IMG/VR virus record: IMGVR_UViG_3300020578_000332
Span: 1 to 28,786 of that record
DNA length: 28,786 bases
Direction: 5' to 3' (one strand)
Source of the DNA: a virus
This document shows, one piece after another, positions 5,731 through 12,606 of this stretch. Each line of letters begins with the position of its first letter. Position 1 is the first letter of the stretch. The notes below the pieces were generated by a model that was not told the DNA's origin, did not search any database, and saw nothing but the letters and a program-made list of their open reading frames with translations. Both the position numbers and the translations under genes were made by a program.

Positions 5731-6294
5731 ATGAAAATGGTTTTATTGCTTTTTTTGCATTCATGTACGCTACATATGATTGATCCTCACTTCAATTTTA
5801 ACAAACTCCCCGAAAAAATCCCTTTTGAATCACCCGAAAAAACAGATCCTAAAAAAAATGGGAGCAAATGCCCTTTATTTGATTCAGGATTGACTAAATC
5901 ATTTAAGCTAGGTCATCTATCTACTTCATTCCTATTAAACAATCCTAAGCCAAATAAAATGGGTGAGTTTCCGTGCTATATAGATAAAATCGAAGAAATT
6001 GTAAAATTAGACAAATTTAAACCTTTAGATAAGGTTGAATCTGCTGAGGCTTGGCTGAGGGCTGAATTGGCTGTCTTTTTTGCTGATAATATTATCGACT
6101 ACATTCACAATTTAGAGTTGCGTTTATCTGAACAAGATAGACTGATATACAATCGAGATTTTTCAAATGTAAAATGTGCCTCTGAATCAATTAAATTATT
6201 GATGGGTTCGAAGATTGATGAACTTAGCAATGTTGATAAAGAACTTGCACAATTTTTCATTTATGAAGTAGAGTCGGAAACAAAATCAAATTGA
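5731..6294 (+). CDS. Hypothetical protein with short signal-like start
   Basis: The product is 187 residues. It begins MKMVLLLFLHSC, a very short hydrophobic leader ending in Cys12; the His before Ser-Cys departs from the lipobox rule, so lipoprotein processing is doubtful. The rest is soluble-looking, with a helical region (ELRLSEQDRLIYNRDF) and a few Cys. No family is recognised. AGGA lies five bases before the ATG. A GGCTG repeat at 6041-6074 encodes AEAWLRAELAVFF within it, the only such site in a plus-strand gene. The gene ends at a clear terminator and is the last before the strand switch. Confidence 0.7.
   Translation: MKMVLLLFLHSCTLHMIDPHFNFNKLPEKIPFESPEKTDPKKNGSKCPLFDSGLTKSFKLGHLSTSFLLNNPKPNKMGEFPCYIDKIEEIVKLDKFKPLDKVESAEAWLRAELAVFFADNIIDYIHNLELRLSEQDRLIYNRDFSNVKCASESIKLLMGSKIDELSNVDKELAQFFIYEVESETKSN
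6041..6074 (+). repeat. GGCTG repeat, site 2
   Basis: GCTGAGGCTTGGCTGAGG followed by GCTGAATTGGCTGTC: four to five degenerate units inside the plus-strand gene 5731-6294. It ends in CTGTCTTTTTT, the same ending as site 5. Confidence 0.65.
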
Positions 6295-6298
6295 AGCC

Positions 6299-6349
6299 TG
6301 ATGCGTTCTCCATCATGATTTTACCCCCCTATTACCTTGGGGGTTTTTT
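6299..6349 (+). terminator. Rho-independent terminator of the early region
   Basis: A small hairpin TGATG/CATCA (6299-6303 with 6311-6315) precedes ACCCCC/GGGGGT (6323-6328 with 6339-6344, 10-base loop) and a run of six T. It ends plus-strand transcription of the gene finishing at 6294. Confidence 0.85.
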
Positions 6350-6363
6350 ATTTTAAGAAAAGC

Positions 6364-6425
6364 CCCTTTTAGCTAGCTATCACATGAGAGCCGTCTTACG
6401 TAGGTATAAAGACAAACTAAAAGGG
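6364..6425 (-). terminator. Nested inverted repeat, probable end of the tail unit
   Basis: CCCTTTTAG (6364-6372) pairs with CTAAAAGGG (6417-6425) across 44 bases that hold a second stem, GTCTT/AAGAC (6393-6397 with 6409-6413). On the minus strand the outer stem is followed by GCTTTTCTT, compatible with termination after the fibre genes. The long loop is atypical, so another RNA role is possible. Confidence 0.45.
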
Positions 6426-6443
6426 ATCAAGCAACATTACCTA

Positions 6444-7331
6444 CTAGATTACAAATTCAGTGATAACAACAACCCCTGCTGCACCTGCACCGCCGTTTGC
6501 TGGAGCTGAAGTAGTACCAGAAGCCCCACCCCCTCCGCCACCGCCAAAATCTGATCCTGCATACCCATTTATAACATTGGTTACAGGGGGAAAAGGAGAA
6601 CCGTTAGCAACAACGCCTGCTGCTCCTCCTCCAAAGTAGGAAGAACCACCAGCCCCTCCTTGTCCGTTATCAAAAACACTACCAGTGTAAGTTGTTCCCC
6701 CTGAACCCCCTCCTTGTCCATTTATATTTACGTCTCCCGTAGAACCAACTCCCCCAGGTCCACCAAGTCCGACACGAGCATTTGCAGCTGCACCGCCTCC
6801 AGTTCCTCCGCTAGCAGAAAGTATGGAGCCGACTGATGATGCATTACCGTTAACTCCAGCCGAAGGAAGAGTAATACTATTACCGATACCGCCAGCTCCA
6901 CCAGTTCCAATCGTTACTGCTTGAGAAACTCCAATTGTAGCAGCCGTGACGGTTTTGCGAGCATAACCCCCACCACCGCCTCCTCCAGCTCCTGCAATAT
7001 CTCCAGTTCCACCCCCACCGCCTCCTCCGCCTACAACCTCAATGATTGCGTATGAAAGTCCAGCTGTTGGGGTATATGTACCCGACGAGGTGAAAACTTG
7101 AGTAACTACAGAGCTAAATCCACCACCAGCCGCCTGAAAGCTTGGTAAAACGCCTGCTCCGTTACTTACCAAGACTTGGCCACTACTGCCTGTTCCAATG
7201 TTTTGAAACGCCCCTGTAGCCGTCGTCCCTGCTGCTAGAACACCGTAAGCGGTCGTCGCTGTACTTAACCCCGTCCCACCGCTAGAAACGTCGATGGGCT
7301 TGGGTGTGTTGATCGAATTGTTTGTTGGCAT
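6444..7331 (-). CDS. Short tail fibre, glycine-rich tip (fibre H)
   Basis: The product is 295 residues. Residues 1-72 are the shared fibre head module (SGGTGLSTATTAYGVLAAGT, GQVLVSNGAGVLPSFQA). Residues 78-295 form a glycine-rich domain: strand SYAIIEVVG, Gly runs, GGYARKTVTAATIG, further Gly-rich loops and a final VVITEFVI. Such domains occur in phage adhesins; in S16 gp38 glycine-rich segments form polyglycine-II helices that bind the receptor. It is closely related to the next gene upstream (7340-8203). It is the last gene of the tail unit. A TAAGGTAGGT sequence precedes the ATG. Confidence 0.75.
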   Translation of the reverse strand: MPTNNSINTPKPIDVSSGGTGLSTATTAYGVLAAGTTATGAFQNIGTGSSGQVLVSNGAGVLPSFQAAGGGFSSVVTQVFTSSGTYTPTAGLSYAIIEVVGGGGGGGGTGDIAGAGGGGGGGYARKTVTAATIGVSQAVTIGTGGAGGIGNSITLPSAGVNGNASSVGSILSASGGTGGGAAANARVGLGGPGGVGSTGDVNINGQGGGSGGTTYTGSVFDNGQGGAGGSSYFGGGAAGVVANGSPFPPVTNVINGYAGSDFGGGGGGGASGTTSAPANGGAGAAGVVVITEFVI

Positions 7332-7339
7332 AACCTACC

Positions 7340-8203
7340 TTAAATTACATATTCAGTGATAACAACGATTCCAGCAGATCCGTCTCCGCCCGAGTCTGTA
7401 CCGATACCGCCATGAGCTGCACCGCCTCCGCCTCCGCCGTAGTTACCTGCAAAGCCTTTACCCCCTGCACCATTCAGACCTTGAACGCCAACGGCACCAC
7501 CTCCAAAATAAGAGGAACCACCAGCCCCACCTGCTGCGCAAACATGGGTGTTTTGGTTTACGGCAGAACTTCCAGCCATTCCACCACCGCCCGATAAGTT
7601 GAAATCTCCCCCCGATCCTACACCCCCAGCACCACCTGAAAAAGATCCAGAAACAGGAGTCGATCCACCTGATCCTCCAGCCCCACCAGTAGCAGAAACT
7701 ATAGTTCCAACGGATGTTGTCCCACCTGTACTTCCTGGATTGTTTCCTGAGGAACCACCAGCACCTAAGGCACCAATCGTTACCGTTTGAGAAGCTCCGA
7801 TAGTCGCTGCTGTAACAGTTTTACGAGCATAACCACCGCCTCCGCCTCCTCCAGCTCCTGAATAAGAAGTACAACCCCCACCACCGCCTCCGCCTCCTAC
7901 GACTTCGATTGTGCAGTAAGAGAGGCCTGTTGTTGGGGTATATGTACCCGAAGCGGTAAAAACTTGGGTAACTATCGATGCGAAACCACCACCGCCACCA
8001 GATGCTTGAAAGCTTGGTAAAACTCCTGCTCCGTTACTGGTCAATACTTGGCCTGCCGCCCCAGTACCTATATTTTGAAATGCAGAGGTGCTACTTGTCC
8101 CAGCTGCTAGAACACCGTAAGCGGTACCTGCATTATTAAGGCCTGTGCCCCCTTTTGCAACTTCGGCGGGGTCTTGGCTAGCCCAAGAATTAATAGTTGG
8201 CAT
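7340..8203 (-). CDS. Short tail fibre, glycine-rich tip (fibre G)
   Basis: The product is 287 residues. The head module (KGGTGLNNAGTAYGVLAAGT, GQVLTSNGAGVLPSFQA) joins a glycine-rich domain with SYCTIEVVG, GGYARKTVTAATIG and a final VVITEYVI. Compared with its downstream paralogue the strands are conserved and the Gly-rich loops differ in length and content, as expected where loops face a variable receptor. The N-terminal tip (MPTINSWASQDPAEVA) differs from MPTNNSINTPKPIDVS in two siblings and is closer to the MPTINS start at 9511. ATAAGGATA precedes the ATG. Confidence 0.75.
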   Translation of the reverse strand: MPTINSWASQDPAEVAKGGTGLNNAGTAYGVLAAGTSSTSAFQNIGTGAAGQVLTSNGAGVLPSFQASGGGGGFASIVTQVFTASGTYTPTTGLSYCTIEVVGGGGGGGGCTSYSGAGGGGGGGYARKTVTAATIGASQTVTIGALGAGGSSGNNPGSTGGTTSVGTIVSATGGAGGSGGSTPVSGSFSGGAGGVGSGGDFNLSGGGGMAGSSAVNQNTHVCAAGGAGGSSYFGGGAVGVQGLNGAGGKGFAGNYGGGGGGAAHGGIGTDSGGDGSAGIVVITEYVI

Positions 8204-8212
8204 AGATTATCC

Positions 8213-8914
8213 TTATTTTTTATACCCGTAAACTGAGGCTCTTCCTGTCGTTATGGTTCCTGGAACACTTAGTTTAAAAGCGTTTGCAAGACCTGTTGCG
8301 TGTTGAAAACCTGCGTAAACTTGAGCAGCGCTTCCTGATGCTGCTGATCTAACTGCGGTATATGTATTTTCTCCAAAAGGCAACAATTCTATATCAAAAT
8401 TTGACATATAATTAGTAAAAAAAAACCCTAGAGTTGCTTCCGTTGCAGTTGTACTGCTGATCCAGTTGAAAGGAGTACTAGAAGCACCATAACTAAACTG
8501 AAAAGAATTTGTGTCATATCCAGACGATAGAAACGTTGCTCCGTTATCGGTTGATATTTGCATAGTCAAAAATTGGCCGCCGCCTGTCGGGCCTGTACCG
8601 TATAATTTACAGGTATAACCCATATAAACGGTATTATCTACAAAGTTATTGAATGTTACAGTGTTTAACCCTGCAAGATCTTGAGAGCTTAACAGAACTA
8701 ATGCACCGCTTGAAGCTGCTTGAAAGCTTGGTAAACTGGTTCCGTTTGAGGTCAAAACTTGGCCTACCGACCCAGTACCAATATTTTGAATAGCCCCTGT
8801 AGCGGTCGTCCCTGCTGCAAGGATACCGTTAGCCGTTGTCAACGTTGATTGACCCGTCCCACCGCTAGAAACGTCAATGGGTTTGGGGGTGTTTATCGAA
8901 TTGTTTGTTGGCAT
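8213..8914 (-). CDS. Short tail fibre with beta-rich tip (fibre F)
   Basis: The product is 233 residues. Residues 1-70 are the head module, nearly identical to that of the gene at 7331 (same first 16 residues), but the rest is an unrelated beta-rich domain (MQISTDNGATFLSSGYDTN, ending TGRASVYGYKK) of a type common at fibre ends, with the final strand turning into YGxKK. This is direct evidence of tip swapping behind a conserved head. AAGGGTAAATT lies before the next gene and ATTTATGCC-type starts recur along the array. Confidence 0.7.
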   Translation of the reverse strand: MPTNNSINTPKPIDVSSGGTGQSTLTTANGILAAGTTATGAIQNIGTGSVGQVLTSNGTSLPSFQAASSGALVLLSSQDLAGLNTVTFNNFVDNTVYMGYTCKLYGTGPTGGGQFLTMQISTDNGATFLSSGYDTNSFQFSYGASSTPFNWISSTTATEATLGFFFTNYMSNFDIELLPFGENTYTAVRSAASGSAAQVYAGFQHATGLANAFKLSVPGTITTGRASVYGYKK

Positions 8915-8923
8915 AATTTACCC

Positions 8924-9511
8924 TTAAACTACGGTTATGTTCCCTTGCGAGCTAAATACCTCAAAAAGTGTATCCGCTGTGATACATTTAAATTTTATGC
9001 AATCACCAGCCGCTGAGGAAGCTAGAGATCCCCCTGTTCCTGCGGTCGTTGTGGATGTACCAAAACGAATTGTCTGACCTGCATTTTGTGCGACTAGCCA
9101 ACCGCCTGCTCCCTTGTATAGCACGCTCATTTCTGTACCAAGGGCTGCTGTAGCTGGTAAAGTCAAGGTCACTAGAGCTGCGTTATTTGCGATATAATCG
9201 GTATTTACAGCCATCGCTTGGGTAGTGCCCGTAACTTCTACTGTTGAAACTCCTCCAGTAGCTGCGATTGTGATCGAGTTGGCTGCGTTCGTTACGCTGA
9301 TCCCTGATCCTGCTGTAATCGTTGCTGCAAGTGGTGCGCCTGCCGTATTTCCAACAACAATTTGACCGTCTGTAAGCGTCAATGCTGTTAAAGCTGAAGT
9401 ACCCGTAGCCCCTGAAATCACCGCTCCATTGATGTTAAAAGAGGAGCTTGCGGAACCGCCTTTTGCAATTTCAATCGGGATATTACTTCCGATACTGTTG
9501 ATTGTAGGCAT
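8924..9511 (-). CDS. Short tail fibre with GNITVV tip (fibre E)
   Basis: The product is 195 residues. It starts MPTINSIGSNIPIEIAKGGS, a variant head, then GQIVVGNTAGAPLAATITAG and SITIAATGG as a beta-repeat stalk. The last 80 residues (AGQTIRFGTSTTTAGTGGSL, ending SSQGNITVV) match the tip of the next gene upstream (9522-10061). So this gene combines the head start of one set with the tip of another. TAGGAGATAATTT precedes the ATG. Confidence 0.7.
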   Translation of the reverse strand: MPTINSIGSNIPIEIAKGGSASSSFNINGAVISGATGTSALTALTLTDGQIVVGNTAGAPLAATITAGSGISVTNAANSITIAATGGVSTVEVTGTTQAMAVNTDYIANNAALVTLTLPATAALGTEMSVLYKGAGGWLVAQNAGQTIRFGTSTTTAGTGGSLASSAAGDCIKFKCITADTLFEVFSSQGNITVV

Positions 9512-9521
9512 AAATTATCTC

Positions 9522-10061
9522 CTAAACGACGGTGATGTTTCCGATAACAGAAACCACGTTAAAACTATTGTTTGCTACTGAGCAGACGATCTCCAATGAG
9601 TCCCCCGCTGCGGTTGTTGCTAAAGATCCCCCAGCCCCTGCGGTCGTTGCAGCGCTAGAAATTCTAATTTGTTGCCCTGCCCCTTGGGTGATAGTCACTT
9701 GGTTTGCAGCACTCAGATTATAGATTTTAAAATGATCCCCTAAAGCTGCCGTTGCTGGAAGTGATAGAGAAATAGCTCCGCCTGAGGTATCAACAAAATA
9801 GCCCTCTCCGTTTACTAGTGCTTGGTTTGCATTAATCACTTTCCAGGTGGAACCACCACCAACAGATGAAATCGTGATCGAGTTCTGTCCATTTGTGATG
9901 CTGACCCCTGCCCCTGCGGTCAAAGTACCTACAGCCATGTTTGGAGCAGCTACACCGCCGATAATAATTTGGCCGTTTGCGTTAAAATCACCCGTACTAG
10001 ACAAAGCACCACTTAATTTCATGTTTGCGCAATTTAAAACTGCATTTACAAAACCAGCCAT
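9522..10061 (-). CDS. Short tail fibre with GNITVV tip (fibre D)
   Basis: The product is 179 residues. The start (MAGFVNAVLNCANMKLSGAL) is unique in the array, the middle (GVSITNGQNSITISSVGGG) resembles the stalk of the gene at 8924-9511, and the tip (GAGQQIRISSAATTAGAGG, ending IGNITVV) is the same module. GGAAGGTAAC precedes the ATG by six bases and the gene starts within a base of the upstream stop codon. Confidence 0.7.
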   Translation of the reverse strand: MAGFVNAVLNCANMKLSGALSSTGDFNANGQIIIGGVAAPNMAVGTLTAGAGVSITNGQNSITISSVGGGSTWKVINANQALVNGEGYFVDTSGGAISLSLPATAALGDHFKIYNLSAANQVTITQGAGQQIRISSAATTAGAGGSLATTAAGDSLEIVCSVANNSFNVVSVIGNITVV

Positions 10062-10062
10062 A

Positions 10063-10755
10063 TTAAGTTACCTTCCTGCTAAATCCGTTTGTTTTCCAGT
10101 TTATAGTAGTACCCGCTAAGCCAGTCACTTGTACTAAGGCATTATTACCAGAGGCTATAATTGTTGCAGAAATTGCAAAAGCTCCGTCAATGACGCTAAG
10201 AGAGGTATTAACACCTATAAGAGTTCCAGCAGCTCCAGTAGTCCTTACAGCACCAAAAAGGTTCAAGGAAGCCCCTTTTGGGCCTGAGGCATTGAAACAG
10301 AATACGTCTACGTCAATTGCTACAGTTCCAGCCACTGCACCTAAGGGAATTGTTGCAATAGTTGTAGGAGTAGCATCTGTTGTGGTTACGGTAGCATCAA
10401 ATTGCTGAGGGTTTGAAATTGTAAGTGTATTTCCTGCGCCTGCGACCGTTAAGTCTCCAGAACCTAGAATATTAATATTTCCAGCTACAGGATTGATAAC
10501 TCCGCCAGTGTTACCCGTCAAAGTGTTTAGATCGGATGCAGAGCCTCCCAAAAGTACCCAAACACCTAAATTGTTAACGATACCACCGCTTGCATAAAGT
10601 GCTGGTGTTGCTGGGGGGTTCTGTAAAACAAAAAACGTTCCTACTGGTCTTTTTAATGCCCCTGTTGGTGCTGTTGTACCAGTAATGATGTTAAAATTGT
10701 TTTCTAAAAAACCACCTTGTTTTGAGACAACCATAGGTTGGTTATAAACTGTCAT
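10063..10755 (-). CDS. Tail fibre-type protein (fibre C)
   Basis: The product is 230 residues. The first 75 (GGFLENNFNIITGTTAPTGA, then YASGGIVNNLGVWVLLGG) match the first 75 of the protein at 11233-11937. The middle has the widespread fibre repeat LTGNTGGVINPVAGNINILG, and the C-terminus (TTDATPTTIATIPLG, FNASGPKGASLNLFGAVRTT) is a beta domain I know from many fibre proteins, ending WKTNGFSRKVT. AGAGGATAAA precedes the ATG. Confidence 0.7.
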   Translation of the reverse strand: MTVYNQPMVVSKQGGFLENNFNIITGTTAPTGALKRPVGTFFVLQNPPATPALYASGGIVNNLGVWVLLGGSASDLNTLTGNTGGVINPVAGNINILGSGDLTVAGAGNTLTISNPQQFDATVTTTDATPTTIATIPLGAVAGTVAIDVDVFCFNASGPKGASLNLFGAVRTTGAAGTLIGVNTSLSVIDGAFAISATIIASGNNALVQVTGLAGTTINWKTNGFSRKVT

Positions 10756-10805
10756 TTTATCCTCTTTTTAGAACCAATCTAAATAATAAAGATTTTACTA
10801 GCTAC

Positions 10806-11093
10806 TTAACTGAACGTATATGTTCCTCTATCCGTCCAACTAAATTTATATGCTGAAGAAGCTGAACCATTTAATTGTGGCCATTTAGCTTCTGTTCTAT
10901 TGGTACCTGAATAAGTGTACTCTACAATTTGCCATTTGGGTTCACTTTCTTCTGTACCAGGTTTAGCAAACCCTGCATAAATCAAATTGTTACTTCCATC
11001 ATATTCGCCACGGAATGCTTGGTTACCAAATGAATTTGGGTCCCAACGATAGTTAGCGTCTAACTGTCCGAGTGGTCTATTATTGTCTGACAT
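10806..11093 (-). CDS. Small conserved-type virion-associated protein
   Basis: The product is 95 residues: ANYRWDPNSFGNQAFRGEYD, then NNLIYAGFAKPGTEESEPKW, then a Tyr/Trp-rich end SWTDRGTYTFS. Small proteins with this AYRWDP / NLIYAGFA pattern occur among fibre genes of many phages, in my recollection; their role is not known to me. AAAGGTGAAAA precedes the ATG, which lies inside the end of the preceding small gene (11060-11233). Confidence 0.65.
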   Translation of the reverse strand: MSDNNRPLGQLDANYRWDPNSFGNQAFRGEYDGSNNLIYAGFAKPGTEESEPKWQIVEYTYSGTNRTEAKWPQLNGSASSAYKFSWTDRGTYTFS

Positions 11094-11233
11094 TTTTCAC
11101 CTTTAAACTTTAAAAGGATTAATTTTTGGATTAAGGCGAATGCGTCAAAGGCATCTACTAAAGAGACACCTTCAGGAATTTCAATACAGTATTCACCCGA
11201 GTAGTGTTCACAATTCAGTTTGATTTTATCCAT
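11060..11233 (-). CDS. Small overlapped protein in the fibre cluster
   Basis: This 57-residue frame starts at an ATG (11233) that shares a base with the TGA of the upstream fibre gene (TGATG) and ends 34 bases inside the next gene. The sequence starts MDKIKLNCEHYSGEYCIEIP and continues with a helix (DAFDAFALIQKLILL) and a basic end. It fills what would otherwise be a 139-base gap in a tightly packed operon. No family is recognised. Confidence 0.6.
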   Translation of the reverse strand: MDKIKLNCEHYSGEYCIEIPEGVSLVDAFDAFALIQKLILLKFKGEKCQTIIDHSDS

Positions 11234-11937
11234 CAAATTGATCTCACGATAAAATAATCAACTCTAGAAACATCATTTGTTTCCGTCGTTGCATCTGCTG
11301 GTTTTCTTGATGTAATAACAAAGTTTGTGTTTGGTGTAATTACAAAAGTCAATAAACCCAAAGCTGTCGATGCGTTAATATTTGAGACAGAAAGTAAAAT
11401 TCTATCATCAGCAGTTATGTTTGTATTTGCAACAGTAACGGTTCCAGCAACTAATGTCGCTTGCCCAATAAAATCCGTTGCAGCACCACCTTTCACCCTT
11501 AAACATTTCCCTGTACCAGAGACAGATATATTACCATTCGTTGCGCTAAAGTCTGTTCCAGAGGTTAAAGTTGTTGTGGTTGCCAGAGAGCCTGGAGCTG
11601 TGATTGCAGCTGGTAGAGATAGAGTTACGGTAGAACCTGCATTTGCTACAGCGACTTGGCTACCTGTTCCTGAAATAGTAATGTTGCCCGATGAAGGAGT
11701 TAAGGAATTAATTGTAAGTACATCTCCACCACTTGCTCCCAAAACAATCCATACTGCTAAGTTATTTACAACTCCGCCTGAGGAATACATGGTTTGTGAT
11801 ACTTCATCTAAATAAAATGCACCTGGTGCCCTTTTTAACGATGTTGACGGCGCACCATTACCGACTATGATTGAGAAAGAATTTTCTGAAAATCCGCCTA
11901 ATTTTGTTACATAGGGGATATTGACGTTTACTGCCAT
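11233..11937 (-). CDS. Tail fibre-type protein (fibre A)
   Basis: The product is 234 residues. The N-terminus (GGFSENSFSIIVGNGAPSTS, YSSGGVVNNLAVWIVLGASG) is the same head module as at 10063-10755, followed by the beta stalk SGNITISGTGSQVAVANAGS. The C-terminal domain (GTDFSATNGNISVSGTGKCL, VITPNTNFVITSRKPADATT) resembles fibre tips built of short beta repeats. I use the ATG at 11937 because AAAAAGGTTTCTT precedes it; a longer frame to 11967 would run through a hairpin. Confidence 0.7.
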   Translation of the reverse strand: MAVNVNIPYVTKLGGFSENSFSIIVGNGAPSTSLKRAPGAFYLDEVSQTMYSSGGVVNNLAVWIVLGASGGDVLTINSLTPSSGNITISGTGSQVAVANAGSTVTLSLPAAITAPGSLATTTTLTSGTDFSATNGNISVSGTGKCLRVKGGAATDFIGQATLVAGTVTVANTNITADDRILLSVSNINASTALGLLTFVITPNTNFVITSRKPADATTETNDVSRVDYFIVRSI

Positions 11938-11952
11938 AAGAAACCTTTTTTT

Positions 11953-11969
11953 GTTTGAATCTATCAAAC
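11953..11969. repeat. Intergenic hairpin before a fibre gene
   Basis: GTTTGA/TCAAAC (11953-11958 with 11964-11969, loop ATCTA) lies between the KTSC-domain gene and the fibre gene starting at 11937. On the minus strand it is followed by AAAAAAAGG, the ribosome site, rather than T residues, so it is not a terminator. Confidence 0.5.
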
Positions 11970-11994
11970 CTAGGTGCTTTTGGCTAGTGGTTGA

Positions 11995-12606
11995 TTAACT
12001 TATTTTTTGATAAGGAAAACCTAAGTTTTTGATGTGTTGGTTCAATGCTGCTCCTAGACTTGGTTTTTTACCCTGCCACCATGAACCATATCGATTAGAT
12101 CCCGTAGTTTTTGCCCTAGATGCCCCATCCATAAATAACCTAGCGATGTTGCTAGGTACGTTGTCATATTTATACACTCCATCGCCTTGAAACTTAACAA
12201 ACAATCTTTTGTTTCTTGGGCTGTATTTGAAACCGTACACAGTTGAGCTTTGGAGCCTTGATTGTGGTATACCTGACTCTTCACCCTTTGAGATCTGGAT
12301 ACTGCCTTGTAGCTTATTTAAAGTATTGTCCAGGGTTGTTTTGTTAGCAGCTATGCGATTGATGTTTGCATCGGGTACTTGTTTTGCATATTTTGCAAAA
12401 GCCTTGGGGTCTCCTCCTGCTAATAAATAGAGAAATTCAGCACCTTTAGGGATTTGATCTTCTTCCGAAACCATTTCTTCTGAAAACTTTTGACGTGCAA
12501 GGTTTATAACTTGTTGTACTACTTTCAAATCATCTTCAGATAAATCTTCGATGTTATTTTGTAGTTGATTTACAAATTCAGAAAATAATGTTTTGAATTC
12601 TTCCAT
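11995..12606 (-). CDS. KTSC-domain virion-associated protein
   Basis: The product is 203 residues. The N-terminal half is helical and acidic (DLSEDDLKVVQQVINLARQK). The C-terminal part carries a KTSC-type domain: SSTVYGFKYSPRNKRLFVKF, then GVYKYDNVPSNIARLFMDGA, then SRAKTTGSNRYGSWWQ. KTSC domains are named from a lysyl-tRNA synthetase C-terminus and are frequent in phage proteins, with no established role here. The ATG overlaps the TAA of the upstream gene (TAATG). Confidence 0.7.
   Translation of the reverse strand: MEEFKTLFSEFVNQLQNNIEDLSEDDLKVVQQVINLARQKFSEEMVSEEDQIPKGAEFLYLLAGGDPKAFAKYAKQVPDANINRIAANKTTLDNTLNKLQGSIQISKGEESGIPQSRLQSSTVYGFKYSPRNKRLFVKFQGDGVYKYDNVPSNIARLFMDGASRAKTTGSNRYGSWWQGKKPSLGAALNQHIKNLGFPYQKIS

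Noticed and set aside
7412-7790. Plus-strand Pro-rich frames opposite the glycine-rich fibres
   Set aside because: They are the complement of Gly codons (GGN read as NCC); no ribosome sites and antisense to clear genes.
6480-8060. Repetitive CCACC-type DNA as a CRISPR array or satellite
   Set aside because: No constant repeat-spacer unit; it is explained by Gly-rich coding sequence.
11327-11815. 162-codon plus-strand frame opposite a fibre gene
   Set aside because: Val/Pro/Ala composition is the mirror of the fibre repeats; the minus-strand frame has a start site, ribosome site and module homology.
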